From Schistocerca nitens (taxonomy: Eukaryota > Arthropoda > Insecta > Orthoptera > Acrididae): a DNA stretch of 64,000 nt. Numbering within the stretch: the stretch's first letter is position 1; every line of letters begins with the position of its first letter. A program made the translations under genes and the position numbers. Below, one piece after another: positions 12,455 to 22,869 of the stretch. The stretch lies in the NCBI RefSeq assembly GCF_023898315.1, contig NC_064614.1, positions 704,182,720 to 704,246,719 of the forward strand, in the 5' to 3' direction. A model generated the notes under the pieces. The model saw only the letters and a list, made by a program, of their open reading frames with translations, did not search any database and was not told the DNA's origin.

Positions 12455-12592
12455 GAGATATTTAGTACACAGTATAGTGATCCTTCTTTTTATTGTTAAG
12501 ATGTTGTCAACTGCAAACATGATGATGAGTTTGCCGGCATTCAAGTTAACGTTATGTCCAGCATTGTACCACTATCACATCTGAATGACCCA
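12455..12592 (+). repeat. Dispersed repeat block, copy 2
   Basis: Diverged second copy of the block at 10630-10760. It is immediately followed by a 75-bp tandem repeat. Confidence 0.7.
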
Positions 12593-12735
12593 TAAATCTG
12601 GATATAGCACTATTCGACCAACCATCGAAATGGAGACACAGAGTGAACCTATTTCTTGAATGTCCCATAAATCTGGATATTGCACTATTCGACTAACCCG
12701 TAAAATGGAGACACACAGTGAACCTATTTCAAACT
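12588..12735 (+). repeat. 75-bp tandem duplication
   Basis: Two copies, period 75 (CATAAATCTGGATAT at 12591 and 12666), share CACTATTCGAC, AAATGGAGACACA and GTGAACCTATTTC with a few mismatches. Confidence 0.8.
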
Positions 12736-13809
12736 CTGTCAGGTGATGATAGTGTCTCTTCATACAAGTATGCAGCACCTTCTTGTTAGTCAAAGTGATC
12801 ACTCAATAACTGATGCAATTTATCCACCTTATACGTTGCTGCAGGCCTGGTAACAACACTCGACATAAACGATACTAATACACTTTAATTGGAATTATTC
12901 CAATCACAGAAGATTGCAACTTCGATAATTTATATAATCATCAATGGTATGTACATGTAAAAAGATGTATTGATATCTTATCTTGTCTTCTGGGTGTTTC
13001 ACTTCTGTTCTTAGGCTGTGGACTTTGACTCTAATAACTAGTTTTACTTAGAAGACAATGTCTTAATTTATTATTACTATCGTTAATTCGCCATTCAGGA
13101 AAGCGTTAAAACACAATCAATTTTTATGGCACTTTTTTGTCTCTTTCTTTTCTCTTTCCAAGAAACCCTCATATATTCACTGTGTTTCTTCTTCGTCTCT
13201 TCTGCCCACTTCTTCCCTAGTTTCTTCTCTTTTGGTATTTCCTCGAATTTCTGTTTCCGGATTTTTTCTCTGTATTTTTCTCTGTTTGTTATTTCTTCTG
13301 TAGAGATATTTAGTTTCTTGAGGTCTTCCAGGGTTTCCTTTGCTCAGTTAGTTTTCATCATATTACTCATCACTATTTTAAAAATCTTCTCGATCAGCCT
13401 ATTTTCGTACCTCCTATAAATGTTCCCATATAATTTAGCCCTTCTTTTTCTGATGTTGTCTGTAATTGTCTCTGTATGTATAGTTCTTTTGTCGGTCTTT
13501 TTATCCAGATCCCCTGTCTCTGAACTGACCCATAGATCTTTCTCAGAATTTTCCTCTCTTTCTTTTCCAGTTCCTTTATTTTCGTTCTTCTCCTGATTAC
13601 TGCAGTTTCTTAGGCATACAAGGCTTCTGGTAAGACTATTGTTTAGTAATGTCTTAATTCGGCATTAACTGAAATACTTCTTTTGTTGTAATGATTCCAT
13701 GTTAGGCTGTAAGCCTTTTGTAGCTTTGCAACTTTTTCTTCATTGGCTGTCGAATTTAGTCCTGTTTTCTGTATAATCTCTCCCAGGTATTTGAAACTTT
13801 CTACTTGTG

Positions 13810-14466
13810 CTATCTTTCCATACTTACCAATGGGTTTCTGTCTGTGGATTTTGTATCGATGTACTGGTGTTTTTCATACCAAATTTGCAGTCCTGTTCTG
13901 GCTGCAATTTCATGTAGTGTCCCTAGGGCTTCTTTGGCTTCTTTTCTGTTGTTTGTTCTGATGGCTCTATCATCGTCAAAGGCCAGAGATTTTATGTTGA
14001 TGGTTCTATTTTTGTGACTCCTCATCTTTAGCCCATTGACTCCTTTGTCCCATGGCCTGATTATTTTCTCTAAAACTTCATTAAATAAAATAGCTGACAG
14101 GCCATCTCCATGTCTCAATCCTGTCTTCATTTCGAACAGTTCCGAGATCTCTCTCGTGAACTTCACTTTGGATTTTCGTTTTGTTAATGTTTCCTGGATT
14201 AGTTTTCTGGTCTTGTTGTCTGCCTTCATTTCTTCCAGTGTACTGAAAAGTGTTTCTCTGTCTATGGAATCGTAGGCCTTCTTGAAATCAACAAATGTTA
14301 TTATGGTGTTTCTGCACTTTCTCGTTGTTAATATTGTTCTCAGACACCAGATCTGTTCACTGCACGATCTTCCCTTCCTGAACCCTCCTTGGTACTCTCC
14401 GATATGTGGTTCTATCTGAGGTTCTAGGCAATTTAACAGAGCTTTGGATAGAATTTTGTATGTCAC
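13810..14466 (-). pseudogene. LINE reverse transcriptase domain
   Basis: 218 codons open. They contain RT motif text QGGFRKGRSCSEQI, the FVDFKKAYDSIDR motif A, LRHGDGLSAILFN motif B and LAFDDDRA at the motif C position. The usual FADD is FDDD here, which would likely impair catalysis and suggests an aged copy. RT would prime reverse transcription at the nicked target. It is flanked by the upstream block 14495-14962 and the downstream thumb in other frames. Confidence 0.85.
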
Positions 14467-14494
14467 AGGCAGTAACTAAATTCCTTTATAATTA

Positions 14495-14962
14495 TTAGGG
14501 TCTCTTTTGTCTCCTTTCTTGTGGAGGGGGGTGTATTAGGGCTGACTTCCACTCTTCTGGCACCTTTTCTGTTTCCCAGATGTTTTCGATTATTCTGTGT
14601 ATTTTGGTTGTAATGTTTTCATGGTCTAATTTCCATATTTCTGCAATCAGTCCATCTTCTCCTGGTGCTCTGTTGTTTTTCAATGATTTTATTGTTTTCA
14701 CTATTTCTTTGTGTGTTGGGGTTTCGGAATGCTGGTTAGGTTCTGGTGTAAACTGTAATCTCTGTTTTGGTTCATCACAGTTGGGTAATGTGTCAAAGTA
14801 TCGAGCTAATATTAGACAGTTTTTCTTCGGATTTGTCTCCACTGTTCCGTATTGTCTTTTGACACATAAGCTTGGAGGTTGATATCCTGTCATATTTTCT
14901 CGGAATATTCTGCAAAAATTCCTTGTGTTGTTTCTGGTGAAGTCCTCTTCTATCTCCTTCAA
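14495..14962 (-). pseudogene. LINE linker and RT N-terminal segment
   Basis: 155 codons with the RT-0/finger signature KNNRAPGEDGLIAEIWK followed by the WKSALIHPP segment. A frameshift near 14.49 kb separates it from the palm domain. It belongs to the same LINE as the RT at 13810-14466. Confidence 0.8.
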
Positions 14963-15288
14963 CCTACTGCTTTTGTAACATCTTTTTTTCTCTGCGGATT
15001 ATTTTTGAAGTTTTTTTCTGTATTCCGTTGAATTCTTTCAATTTTCTTGTGTTCTAAGGCTGTTAAATTTTTTCCAGGTTTGTATTCTGTCTTCTATAGC
15101 TCTGTTGCATGTCATGTTCCACCATCGATATTGCCTTTTTTCGGTGGTTGCCCCAATTTTATCAGTTCTCTCATTTTTTCTGATAGTTCAGTCCAGTTCT
15201 TGCTGTTGACTTTCGCAATTTCTTCTATTATTTCGTTCTTGTATAGTTGCAGGTACTCTGGATCTGTTCTGAAAGGTCAGTTGGTTCT

Positions 15289-15645
15289 CTAGATTTTTCT
15301 GTTGGCTATAAATTTTGCTTTGATTTGGAGAAGGTGATGATCAGACACAAAAACTCCTTTCCTAGTTCTTACATTCATTATTTCTCTAGCGTTTTTCATA
15401 TATATTGCTACATGTGCTATCTGAAATTCTCCTAGAGCATTCATGGGGGATTTCCAAGTTACTAGTTTTCTGTGTGGGTTTTGGAATTGCATTGACATGA
15501 TTTTCAGCTCAAAATTCCTGCAGAAATTTATCAAGTTCTCTCCATTTTTGTTTGTTCTCTTGTGGGCCGTGTGTTTCCCTGTCGTGTCTTGGAATTTTCT
15601 TTCCTTACCTAGCTGGGCGTTGAAATCACCTAGTAACACTTTCAT
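15289..15645 (-). pseudogene. LINE endonuclease domain, C-terminal part
   Basis: 118 codons with the EEP motifs KVLLGDFNAQLG (catalytic GDFN) and VSDHHLL (SDH), so the nicking-endonuclease core is recognisable. The N-terminal part (MDKFNIKIMAIQEIRF) lies upstream near 15.98 kb, beyond frame breaks. Confidence 0.85.
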
Positions 15646-16559
15646 TCGATTCTTGGGGATTTTTCAGGTAGTTTCTTCCAGATCTTTATAGAATTCCTCT
15701 ATCATCTCTGGGGTATTCTTGTTCTAATTATTTGTGGGAGCATGTGCACTAATTAGGGTATAGATCGTATTGTGAGTGTTGAATTATTTTCTGATTTTGA
15801 GGTGAAATCTATTACAGAGTCCACTATCGATGTATGTACTACAAATCCTGATCCAAAGAGTTTCCTGGCATGGTTATGGCTGGTTTTCCCTTATATACTC
15901 TGTAATTTTTTGAATCAAAGTGGTTCTCATCTGCAAATCGTATTTCCTGTATTGCCATAATTTTGATGTTAAATTTATCCATGGTGTTTGGTAATTGTTT
16001 CAATTTACGTGCTTCAGTAGTGTGTTTGTGTTGAGTGTTTCCATGTAAAATATTCTCTTTGTCTCGTAGGTTTTTGAGAAGCTCCGATTTTTCTCTTCAT
16101 GACATACCCAATCCCCTGGAATCCAATGATCAGGTCTATTACCCAGTCTTACTGACTAGGGCCCAGGGAAGTGGAATCTTTCCCAGTGTTCTGTCATAAT
16201 TATTGGTTCATGTTGAAGTTTTGGTGGTGAAATCACGAAAGATCTCACACGATTTCGACTGGAGTTTTGAGTTCCAGAAGATTCAATCACAGCCAAGCTC
16301 ACAGAACCAACAGACGCTGCGGACCAGAGTACCGGTGGCTACCACATAGACTTGTCTGGTTTTTTGGGCTTCACCTGTAACACAGGCAGGGGCCCTCACA
16401 GGGTGCTTTCATCCAGAGCTAGATGGACCCAGGCTTCTTTTAGGAGGTGTTACTCCTCCCCCTCCTCCTTCCTCCTCACTTGCAAGATGAGGCCGCGAGC
16501 TGGGGACTGGCACTGGTGGAGTTACAATGTCTTAATTATTATTAATTATTTATGATATC

Positions 16560-17360
16560 AATAAATTTTGTAATATTTTATTAGACGAAATGCAGTTTCA
16601 ATTTTGTAATCCTCTGATCAAACAAAGTCGTTTGATATACATCACAGTAACACTCTAAAATTTGCTTTTTATTTTTGTGTTTTTCCAGCGACTTTTGGTT
16701 TTGTATGTTTTTGGCCATTCGACCTCCTTCTGAGCTCTATTCAGTCAATATAGAAATTGCATAAAAAAAGAACAGGCAATTTTCAGGGCACTGAATCTCA
16801 TTTACATACAGTAATTTATCCATGTAACTTGCCCTCTACTTAACTTAACCCTTTCAGACTTGGTGGCCAGAATGGTGTACATAAAGTTTATTGACTAATA
16901 TTTCTCTCACAAGAAATATCCTGTGTATCCAAAGCCACTGTGCACAATTGTTTTAGCCATGTGCAAGCAGCTACTGCACTCTTGTCAGCAGTGACTAAGT
17001 AAGTAGTGAATTATACCCAGTGGTGTTGTGTCTCAGTGGGAAGGCAATATTGCTTGATTTTATTGCTATAATAGTCACGTTTTAGATTTTGTTTATCAAC
17101 ATTTGATGTGGATACTCTCTTTTACAAACACGTAGACGTTGTTTAATTTTATTGTGTTATTTACTGTGTAAGTATAGAGTTGTGTACAACTGGTCTCTGT
17201 AATTGTGTTGAAGATAAATCATAATCTAAAATATGAATTAGCTGTGTTGGCATAGCTATGGTAGTTATTTGTTGTTTTTCTCACTTAATTTCAGAATCAG
17301 CAACAAGGAGGAGAATAAGTGGCTGCACACATGATTTATTTTTTATGTTGGCGCTGTTTG
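16560..17360. other. AT-rich DNA, nothing recognised
   Basis: About 800 bases between the LINE leader and the piggyBac-like start codon. The last part may be the 5' end of the piggyBac element, but no terminal repeat was found. Confidence 0.35.
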
Positions 17361-17370
17361 CATTACAAGT

Positions 17371-17553
17371 ATGGATAAGAAATATCTTTCTCTGGAGGAA
17401 GACTGAGGCTTGATTCTAGACATAACTGAAAATGGTGAAGTTTCTGACATTAATTTGAGTGGAGATGAGGAGGGTGACTATGTACCACTTACTGAAAGGC
17501 AAGTTCCACAAAAACCAAAATGTGTTGTAGCAGATAAAGTGGGTCAGTATTAT
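17371..17553 (+). pseudogene. piggyBac-like transposase, N-terminal fragment
   Basis: Begins MDKKYLSLEED, then a stop at about 17404, then an acidic stretch (GEVSDINLSGDEEGDYVPL) typical of piggyBac N-termini. It ends where the mariner inserts at a TA. Confidence 0.6.
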
Positions 17554-17554
17554 A

Positions 17555-19109
17555 CAGGGTGGTCCATTGATAGTGTCCGTGCCAAATATCTCACGAAATA
17601 AGCATCAAGCGAAAAAACTACAAAGAACAAAACTTGTCCAGCTTGAAGGGGGAAATTAGATGGCGCTATGGTTGGCCCACTAGATGGCGCTTCCATAGGT
17701 CAAACGGATATCAACTGTTTTTTTTTTTAAAATAGGAACCCCCATTTTTTATTACATATTCGTGTAGTACGTATAGAAATATGAATGTTTTAGTTAGACC
17801 ACTTTTTTCGCTTTGTGATAGATGGCGCTGTCAAAGTCACAAACGTATAAGTACGTGGTATCATGTAACATTCCACTCGTACAGACGGTATTTGCTTCGT
17901 GATACATTACCCTTGTTAAAATGGACCGTTTATCAGTTGCGGAAAAGGTAGATATCGTGTTGATGTATGGCTGTTGTGGTCAAAATGCCCAACAGGCGTG
18001 TGCTGTGTATGCTGAAATTACGGGACGATGACAGATTTTTTGCACACATTCTATTTAGCAACGAAGCGTCATTCACCAACAGCGGTTACGTAAACCGGCA
18101 TAATATGCACTATTGGGCAATGGAAAACCCACGATGGCTGCGACAAGTGGAACATCAGCGACCTTGGCGGGTTAATGTATGGTGCAGCATTATGGGAGGA
18201 AGGATAATTGGGCCCCATTTTATCGATGGCAATCTAAATGGTGCAGTGTATGCTGATTTCCTACATAATGTTCTACAGATGTTACTACAAGATGTTTCAC
18301 TGCATGACAGAATGGCGATGTAATTCCAACATGATTGATGTCCGGCACATAGCTCGCGTGCAGTTGAAGCGGTATTGAATAGCATATGTCATGACAGGTG
18401 GATTGGTCGTCGAAGCACCATACCATGGCCCACTTGTCCACCGGATCTGACGTCCCCGGATTTCTTTCTGTGGGGAAAGTTGAAGAATATTTGCTATCTT
18501 GATCCACCAACAATGCCTGGCAATATGCGTCAGCGCATTGTTAATGCATGTGCGAACATAACGGAAGGCGAACTACTCGCTGTTGAGAGGAATGTTGTTA
18601 CACGTATTGCCAAATGCATTGAGGTGGACGGACATTGTTTTGAGCATTTATTGCATTAATGTGGTAATTAGAGGTAATCACGCTCTAACAGCATGCATTC
18701 TCAGAAATGATAAGTTCACAAAGGTACAGGTATCACATTGGAATAACCAAAATAAAATGTTCAAACGTACCTACGTTCTGTATTTTAATTTAAAAAAACC
18801 TACCTGTTAGCAACTGTTCATCTAAAATTGTGAGCCATATGTTTGTGACTATTACAGCGCCATCTATCACAAAGCAAAAAAAGTGGTGCAACTAAAACAT
18901 TCATATTTCTTTACATACTACATGAATATGTAATAAAAAATGTGGATTTCTATTTAAAAACACGTAATTGATATCCGTTTGAACTATGACAGCGCCATCT
19001 AGTGGGCCAACCATAGCGCCATCTGGTTTCCCCCTTCAAGCTAGAGAAGTTTCGTTTGATGCTTATTTCGTGAGATATTTGGCCTGGTCACGATCAATGG
19101 ACCACCCTG
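17555..19109 (+). mobile_element. mariner-like element with DD41D spacing (rosa-like), long TIRs
   Basis: TA duplications lie at 17553-17554 and 19110-19111. Terminal inverted repeats are unusually long (~270-300 bp, starting CAGGGTGGTCCATTGAT) and include AGATGGCGCT repeats. The interior encodes a transposase remnant. The spacing from the second Asp (FQHD) to the third (TSPDFFLWG) is 41 residues by my count, which fits the described DD41D (rosa) group. Arms are ~85% alike by eye, so it is moderately old. Confidence 0.85.
17920..18659 (+). pseudogene. DD41D mariner transposase, decayed
   Basis: An N-terminal start (MDRLSVAEKVDIVLMYG) is followed by a large internal loss of the helix-turn-helix part. 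The catalytic domain runs from 17967 to 18659 with VNVWCSIMGGRIIGPHFIDG, FQHD, PPDLTSPDFFLWG and a FEHLLH C-terminus. The first catalytic Asp is Asn (FSNEASF). A stop (TGA at the FQHD-G position, ~18312) splits the domain and the frame shifts at 18320-18375. It cannot be active. Confidence 0.85.
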
Positions 19110-19121
19110 TATATATATATA

Positions 19122-20539
19122 CACTCCTGGAAATTGAAATAAGAACACCGTGAATTCATTGTCCCAGGAAGGGGAAACTTTATTGACACATTCCTGGGGT
19201 CAGATACATCACATGATCACACTGACAGAACCACAGGCACATAGAACAGGCAACAGAGCATGCACAATGTCGGCACTAGTACAGTGTATATCCACCTTTC
19301 GCAGCAATGCAGGCTGCTATTCTCCCATGGAGACGATCGTAGAGATGCTGGATGTAGTCCTGTGGAACGGCTTGCCATGCCATTTCCACCTGGCGCCTCA
19401 GTTGGACCAGCGTTCGTGCTGGACGTGCAGACCGCGTGAGACGACGCTTCATCCAGTCCCAAACATGCTCAATGGGGGACAGATCCGGAGATCTTGCTGG
19501 CCAGGGTAGTTGACTTACACCTTCTAGAGCACGTTGGGTGGCACGGGATACATGCGGACGTGCATTGTCCTGTTGGAACAGCAAGTTCCCTTGCCGGTCT
19601 AGGAATGGTAGAACAATGGGTTCGATGACGGTTTGGATGTACCGTGCACTATTCAGTGTTCCCTCGACGATCACCAGTGGTGTACGGCCAGTGTAGGAGA
19701 TCGCTCCCCACACCATGATGCCGGGTGTTGGCCCTGTGTGCCTCGGTCGTATGCAGTCCTGATTGTGGCGCTCACCTGCACGGCGCCAAACACGCATACG
19801 ACCATCATTGGCACCAAGGCAGAAGCGACTCTCATCGCTGAAGACGACACGTCTCCATTCGTCCCTCCATTCACGCCTGTCGCGACACCACTGGAGGCGG
19901 GCTGCACGATGTTGGGGCGTGAGCGGAAGACGGCCTAACGGTGTGCGGGACCGTAGCCCAGCTTCATGGAGACGGTTGCGAATGGTCCTCGCCGATACCC
20001 CAGGAGCAACAGTGTCCCTAATTTGCTGGGAAGTGGCGGTGCGGTCCCCTACGGCACTGCGTAGGATCCTACGGTCTTGGCGTGCATCCGTGCGTCGCTG
20101 CGGTCCGGTCCCAGGGCGACGGGCACGTGCACCTTCCGCCGACCACTGGCGACAACATCGATGTACTGTGGAGACCTCACGCCCCACGTGTTGAGCAATT
20201 CGGCGGTACGTCCACCCGGCCTCCCGCATGCCCACTATACGCCCTCGCTCAAAGTCCGTCAACTGCACATACGGTTCACGTCCACGCTGTCGCGGCATGC
20301 TACCAGTGTTAAAGACTGCGATGGAGCTCCGTATGCCACGGCAACCTGGCTGACACTGACGGCGGCGGTGCACAAATGCTGCGCAGCTAGCGCCATTCGA
20401 CGGCCAACACCGCGGTTCCTGGTGTGTCCGCTGTGCCGTGCGTGTGATCATTGCTTGTACAGCCCTCTCGCAGTGTCCGGAGCAAGTATGGTGGGTCTGA
20501 CACACCGGTGTCAATGTGTTCTTTTTTACATTTCCAGGA

Positions 20540-20542
<3 letters not shown>
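19122..20542 (-). mobile_element. Tc1/mariner element, family A, copy 2 (intact)
   Basis: A 1421-bp copy of the family at 8104-9523, on the opposite strand. Its ends are CACTCCTGG at one side and CCAGGAGTA at the other (last base G to A relative to copy 1). It lies inside an (AT)n run, which supplies the TA target on both sides. The transposase frame is open, so this copy is a candidate autonomous element. Confidence 0.95.
19276..20298 (-). CDS. Tc1-family transposase (340 aa, DD32E spacing)
   Basis: Cut-and-paste transposase that binds its own terminal repeats and integrates at TA in the nucleus. Length 340 aa is normal for Tc1. An N-terminal bipartite helix-turn-helix (residues ~10-120, with AGWTYRRIAQHVGREVSTVH) precedes the catalytic domain. 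The domain has Asp155 (VVFSDESRF), Asp244 (FQQDNARPH) and Glu277 (SPIEHVWDWM). I count 32 residues between the second Asp and the Glu, where most Tc1 proteins have 34, and copy 1 agrees. An open frame extends 72 codons upstream, but the start at MPRQRGREP is chosen because it gives the family length and conserved beginning. No break is seen. Confidence 0.92.
   Translation of the reverse strand: MPRQRGREPYVQLTDFERGRIVGMREAGWTYRRIAQHVGREVSTVHRCCRQWSAEGARARRPGTGPQRRTDARQDRRILRSAVGDRTATSQQIRDTVAPGVSARTIRNRLHEAGLRSRTPLGRLPLTPQHRAARLQWCRDRREWRDEWRRVVFSDESRFCLGANDGRMRVWRRAGERHNQDCIRPRHTGPTPGIMVWGAISYTGRTPLVIVEGTLNSARYIQTVIEPIVLPFLDRQGNLLFQQDNARPHVSRATQRALEGVSQLPWPARSPDLSPIEHVWDWMKRRLTRSARPARTLVQLRRQVEMAWQAVPQDYIQHLYDRLHGRIAACIAAKGGYTLY

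Positions 20543-20597
<55 letters not shown>
20541..20597 (+). repeat. (AT)n microsatellite flanking Tc1
   Basis: A ~57-bp pure TA run. A shorter run lies on the other side of the Tc1 copy (19110-19121), so the transposon split an AT tract. Confidence 0.95.
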
Positions 20598-20599
<2 letters not shown>

Positions 20600-21572
20600 T
20601 GACACTTTCTCTGAAGATGATGCGGAGGTAGTGAGTACTGAAATGTACATTCTATTCAATGGAAACAACCCAGAATTAGATAATCTGTGTGACAATATAA
20701 TAATGAGACTTAAAGAACCTATAAAAAGAAATCACAAGCCTCTAAGTATCATTACAGTAACTTAGGAACCTCTGTACTTTGATGAATCTGAATTGTATTC
20801 ACCAATAAAATGCTTCAAAAAATATGTACCTAACGATTTGTTCAGTTATACCAGTTTATACTAATACTTACGCATTACAACAAGGTAAATCTTCATTCAA
20901 ACAGCAACTCCTAAAGAATTGGAGGTGCTATTTGCTCTGCATTTATTGACTGGCACTTTGATATTTCCCAGAATACACATATAGTGTAATACAACTTTGA
21001 AAGTAAATGTGTTTTGGGAAAACAAGTTGGGTGACAATCTGGAGAAGCCACTTGGAAATTGTATAAAGGCAGGTCAATCTACATAGCCATTCAGAAGTGC
21101 TGCAGTGAACTTCATATAGAAGAAAATGTTTGTGTGAAAGAAGGAATTATTTCTTTCACTGGGAAGTTTTCTGCAAAACATTAAAGGCAAACCAAGCCCA
21201 TGGGGAACCAAAGTCTTAATGCTGTATGGAAAGAGTGGAATAGTGCTTGAAGTTCTTTTGTATCAAGGTGCTACAACTGAACTAAATACTGTAATATATA
21301 AAAAATTTGGATTAGGTTCTGTTGTTGTTTTAAGATTTTCTGTTCTACTCTCAGAAGCTGAAGCTCATAAAGTATATTTTGACAACTTCTTTTCATCTTA
21401 TCATATGTTTCAAATCCTGAAGTATCAAGGTATCACTCCAGCAGCGATTGTCCGACAAAGTAGATTTGGAAACAACTTGCCATTTTCTGGTGATAACATA
21501 ATAATGAACAAATCTGAGGTATCTGCGAAGAAAACACTAGTGTTGATGCCATTACTTTGTGTAAGTGGGTAG
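20598..21572 (+). pseudogene. piggyBac-like transposase, catalytic part
   Basis: Text runs ADTFSEDDAEVVSTEMY, EPLYFDESELYSPIKCFKKY, then PKELEVLFALHLLTG, ENVCVKEGIISFTGKF, YGKSGIVLEVLLYQGATTEL and VYFDNFFSSYHMFQILKYQG. Stops lie near 20763 and in the 20.85-21.2 kb span. The final block 21219-21572 is open for 117 codons. The second catalytic Asp is kept (FDNFF) and the first appears lost. The family is close to PGBD3-type proteins, from memory. Confidence 0.8.
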
Positions 21573-21612
21573 AAGAATAAAGGTTTGCCTTTCTTCAGAC
21601 AATCTTCTGAGA

Positions 21613-22003
21613 TAAGATTTAGTGCCAGTATCGCCTTGTGTCTTTCTACCTATCTAAGGAACCCAAGGTAGTCTTCCCTGAGATCGACTTCTACCAGTTT
21701 TTCTATTCTTCTGTAAATAATTTGTGTCAGTATTTTGCAACCATGACTTATCAAACTGACACTTCGGTAGTATTTACACCTGTTAGCACCTGCCTTCTTT
21801 GGAAATGGAATTATTACATTCATCTTGAAGTCTGAGACTATTTCATCTGCCTCATGTACCTCTATGAGTATTTCGCCTGTCTCACATATCTTGCACACAA
21901 GCAGGAATAATTTTAACATGGCTGGCTCTCTCAAGGATCTCAAAAATTCTGGAGGAATTTCGTCTACTCCAGATTCCTTGTTTCCACTTGTGTCTTTCAA
22001 TGC
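21613..22003 (+). repeat. 391-bp direct repeat, unit 1
   Basis: Identical by eye to 22004-22394, with the junction at TAAGATTT. Translations of both units are the same over 116 codons. Confidence 0.95.
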
Positions 22004-22394
22004 TAAGATTTAGTGCCAGTATCGCCTTGTGTCTTTCTACCTATCTAAGGAACCCAAGGTAGTCTTCCCTGAGATCGACTTCTACCAGTTTTTCTATTCT
22101 TCTGTAAATAATTTGTGTCAGTATTTTGCAACCATGACTTATCAAACTGACACTTCGGTAGTATTTACACCTGTTAGCACCTGCCTTCTTTGGAAATGGA
22201 ATTATTACATTCATCTTGAAGTCTGAGACTATTTCATCTGCCTCATGTACCTCTATGAGTATTTCGCCTGTCTCACATATCTTGCACACAAGCAGGAATA
22301 ATTTTAACATGGCTGGCTCTCTCAAGGATCTCAAAAATTCTGGAGGAATTTCGTCTACTCCAGATTCCTTGTTTCCACTTGTGTCTTTCAATGC
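22004..22394 (+). repeat. 391-bp direct repeat, unit 2
   Basis: Second copy of 21613-22003. It continues past its end into the rest of the LINE, so it is the parental sequence and unit 1 is the duplicate. Confidence 0.95.
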
Positions 22395-22869
22395 TCCATC
22401 AAATTCTTCTTGCAGTATTATATCTCACACTTCATCATCGCCTACTTCTTTTTCTCCTTCTAGAACATTGTTCTCAAGTTTGTTTCCTTTATACAGGCTC
22501 TCTGCATATTCATTCCATCTTTCTGCTTTCCATTTCTTTGCTTAATACTGGTTTGCTATCTGAGCTATAGATATTCATACAACTGCTTTTCTTTTCTCCA
22601 CATATCTCGTTAATTTTTCTATAGCTGATATCTATCTTTCACCTCTATGTATTTTTCCTCTCGCCATTCCTTCTTAGCCATTTGCTTTTTCTGTCAATAT
22701 CATATTTTAGAAGTTTATATTTCATTTTATCTGCATCATTTGCTGCATTTTTATATTTTATCATTTCGTCAGTTAAACTCATTATCTCCCCTGTACAGGA
22801 AAATGTTTTAAATCCTAACAAAGAGTATTTACAATGAGCTTCTCTGTACTCTGCGTCAGTCACAACCTT

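Larger units (their letters stand above)
12860..16545 (-). mobile_element. Non-LTR retrotransposon (LINE), nearly full length, decayed
   Basis: On the minus strand this holds a 5' leader (about 16.1-16.5 kb), an EEP endonuclease (about 15.3-16.0 kb), a connecting region (14.5-15.0 kb), a reverse transcriptase (13.81-14.47 kb) and a thumb/C-terminal region (about 13.1-13.8 kb). Order and content fit an EN-RT LINE of the arthropod RTE/jockey-like type. Several stops and frameshifts separate the blocks. No RNase H or zinc-knuckle ORF1 is seen. The poly(A) end and target duplication were not identified, so the outer limits are approximate. Confidence 0.8.
17371..21590 (+). mobile_element. piggyBac-like element remnant, split by two transposons
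   Basis: The N-terminal acidic part lies at 17371-17552, and the rest of the transposase at about 20600-21570. Between them sit a DD41D mariner (17555-19109) and a Tc1 copy (19122-20542). The 3' part carries piggyBac signatures: PKELEVLFALHLLTG, ENVCVKEGIISFTGKF, and VYFDNFFSSYHMF with the second catalytic Asp. At the first catalytic Asp position (CVDEQ-type in the family) this copy reads CVKEG. Several stops are present, so it is inactive. TTAA ends were not located. Confidence 0.8.

Noticed and set aside
20299-20514. 72-codon upstream extension of the intact Tc1 transposase
   Set aside because: It translates the Tc1 5' leader. The family length and conserved start favour the methionine at 20298.
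19763-20631. Long antisense frames (143-184 codons) across Tc1 copies
   Set aside because: They are opposite-strand shadows of a GC-rich transposase gene and recur identically in both copies.
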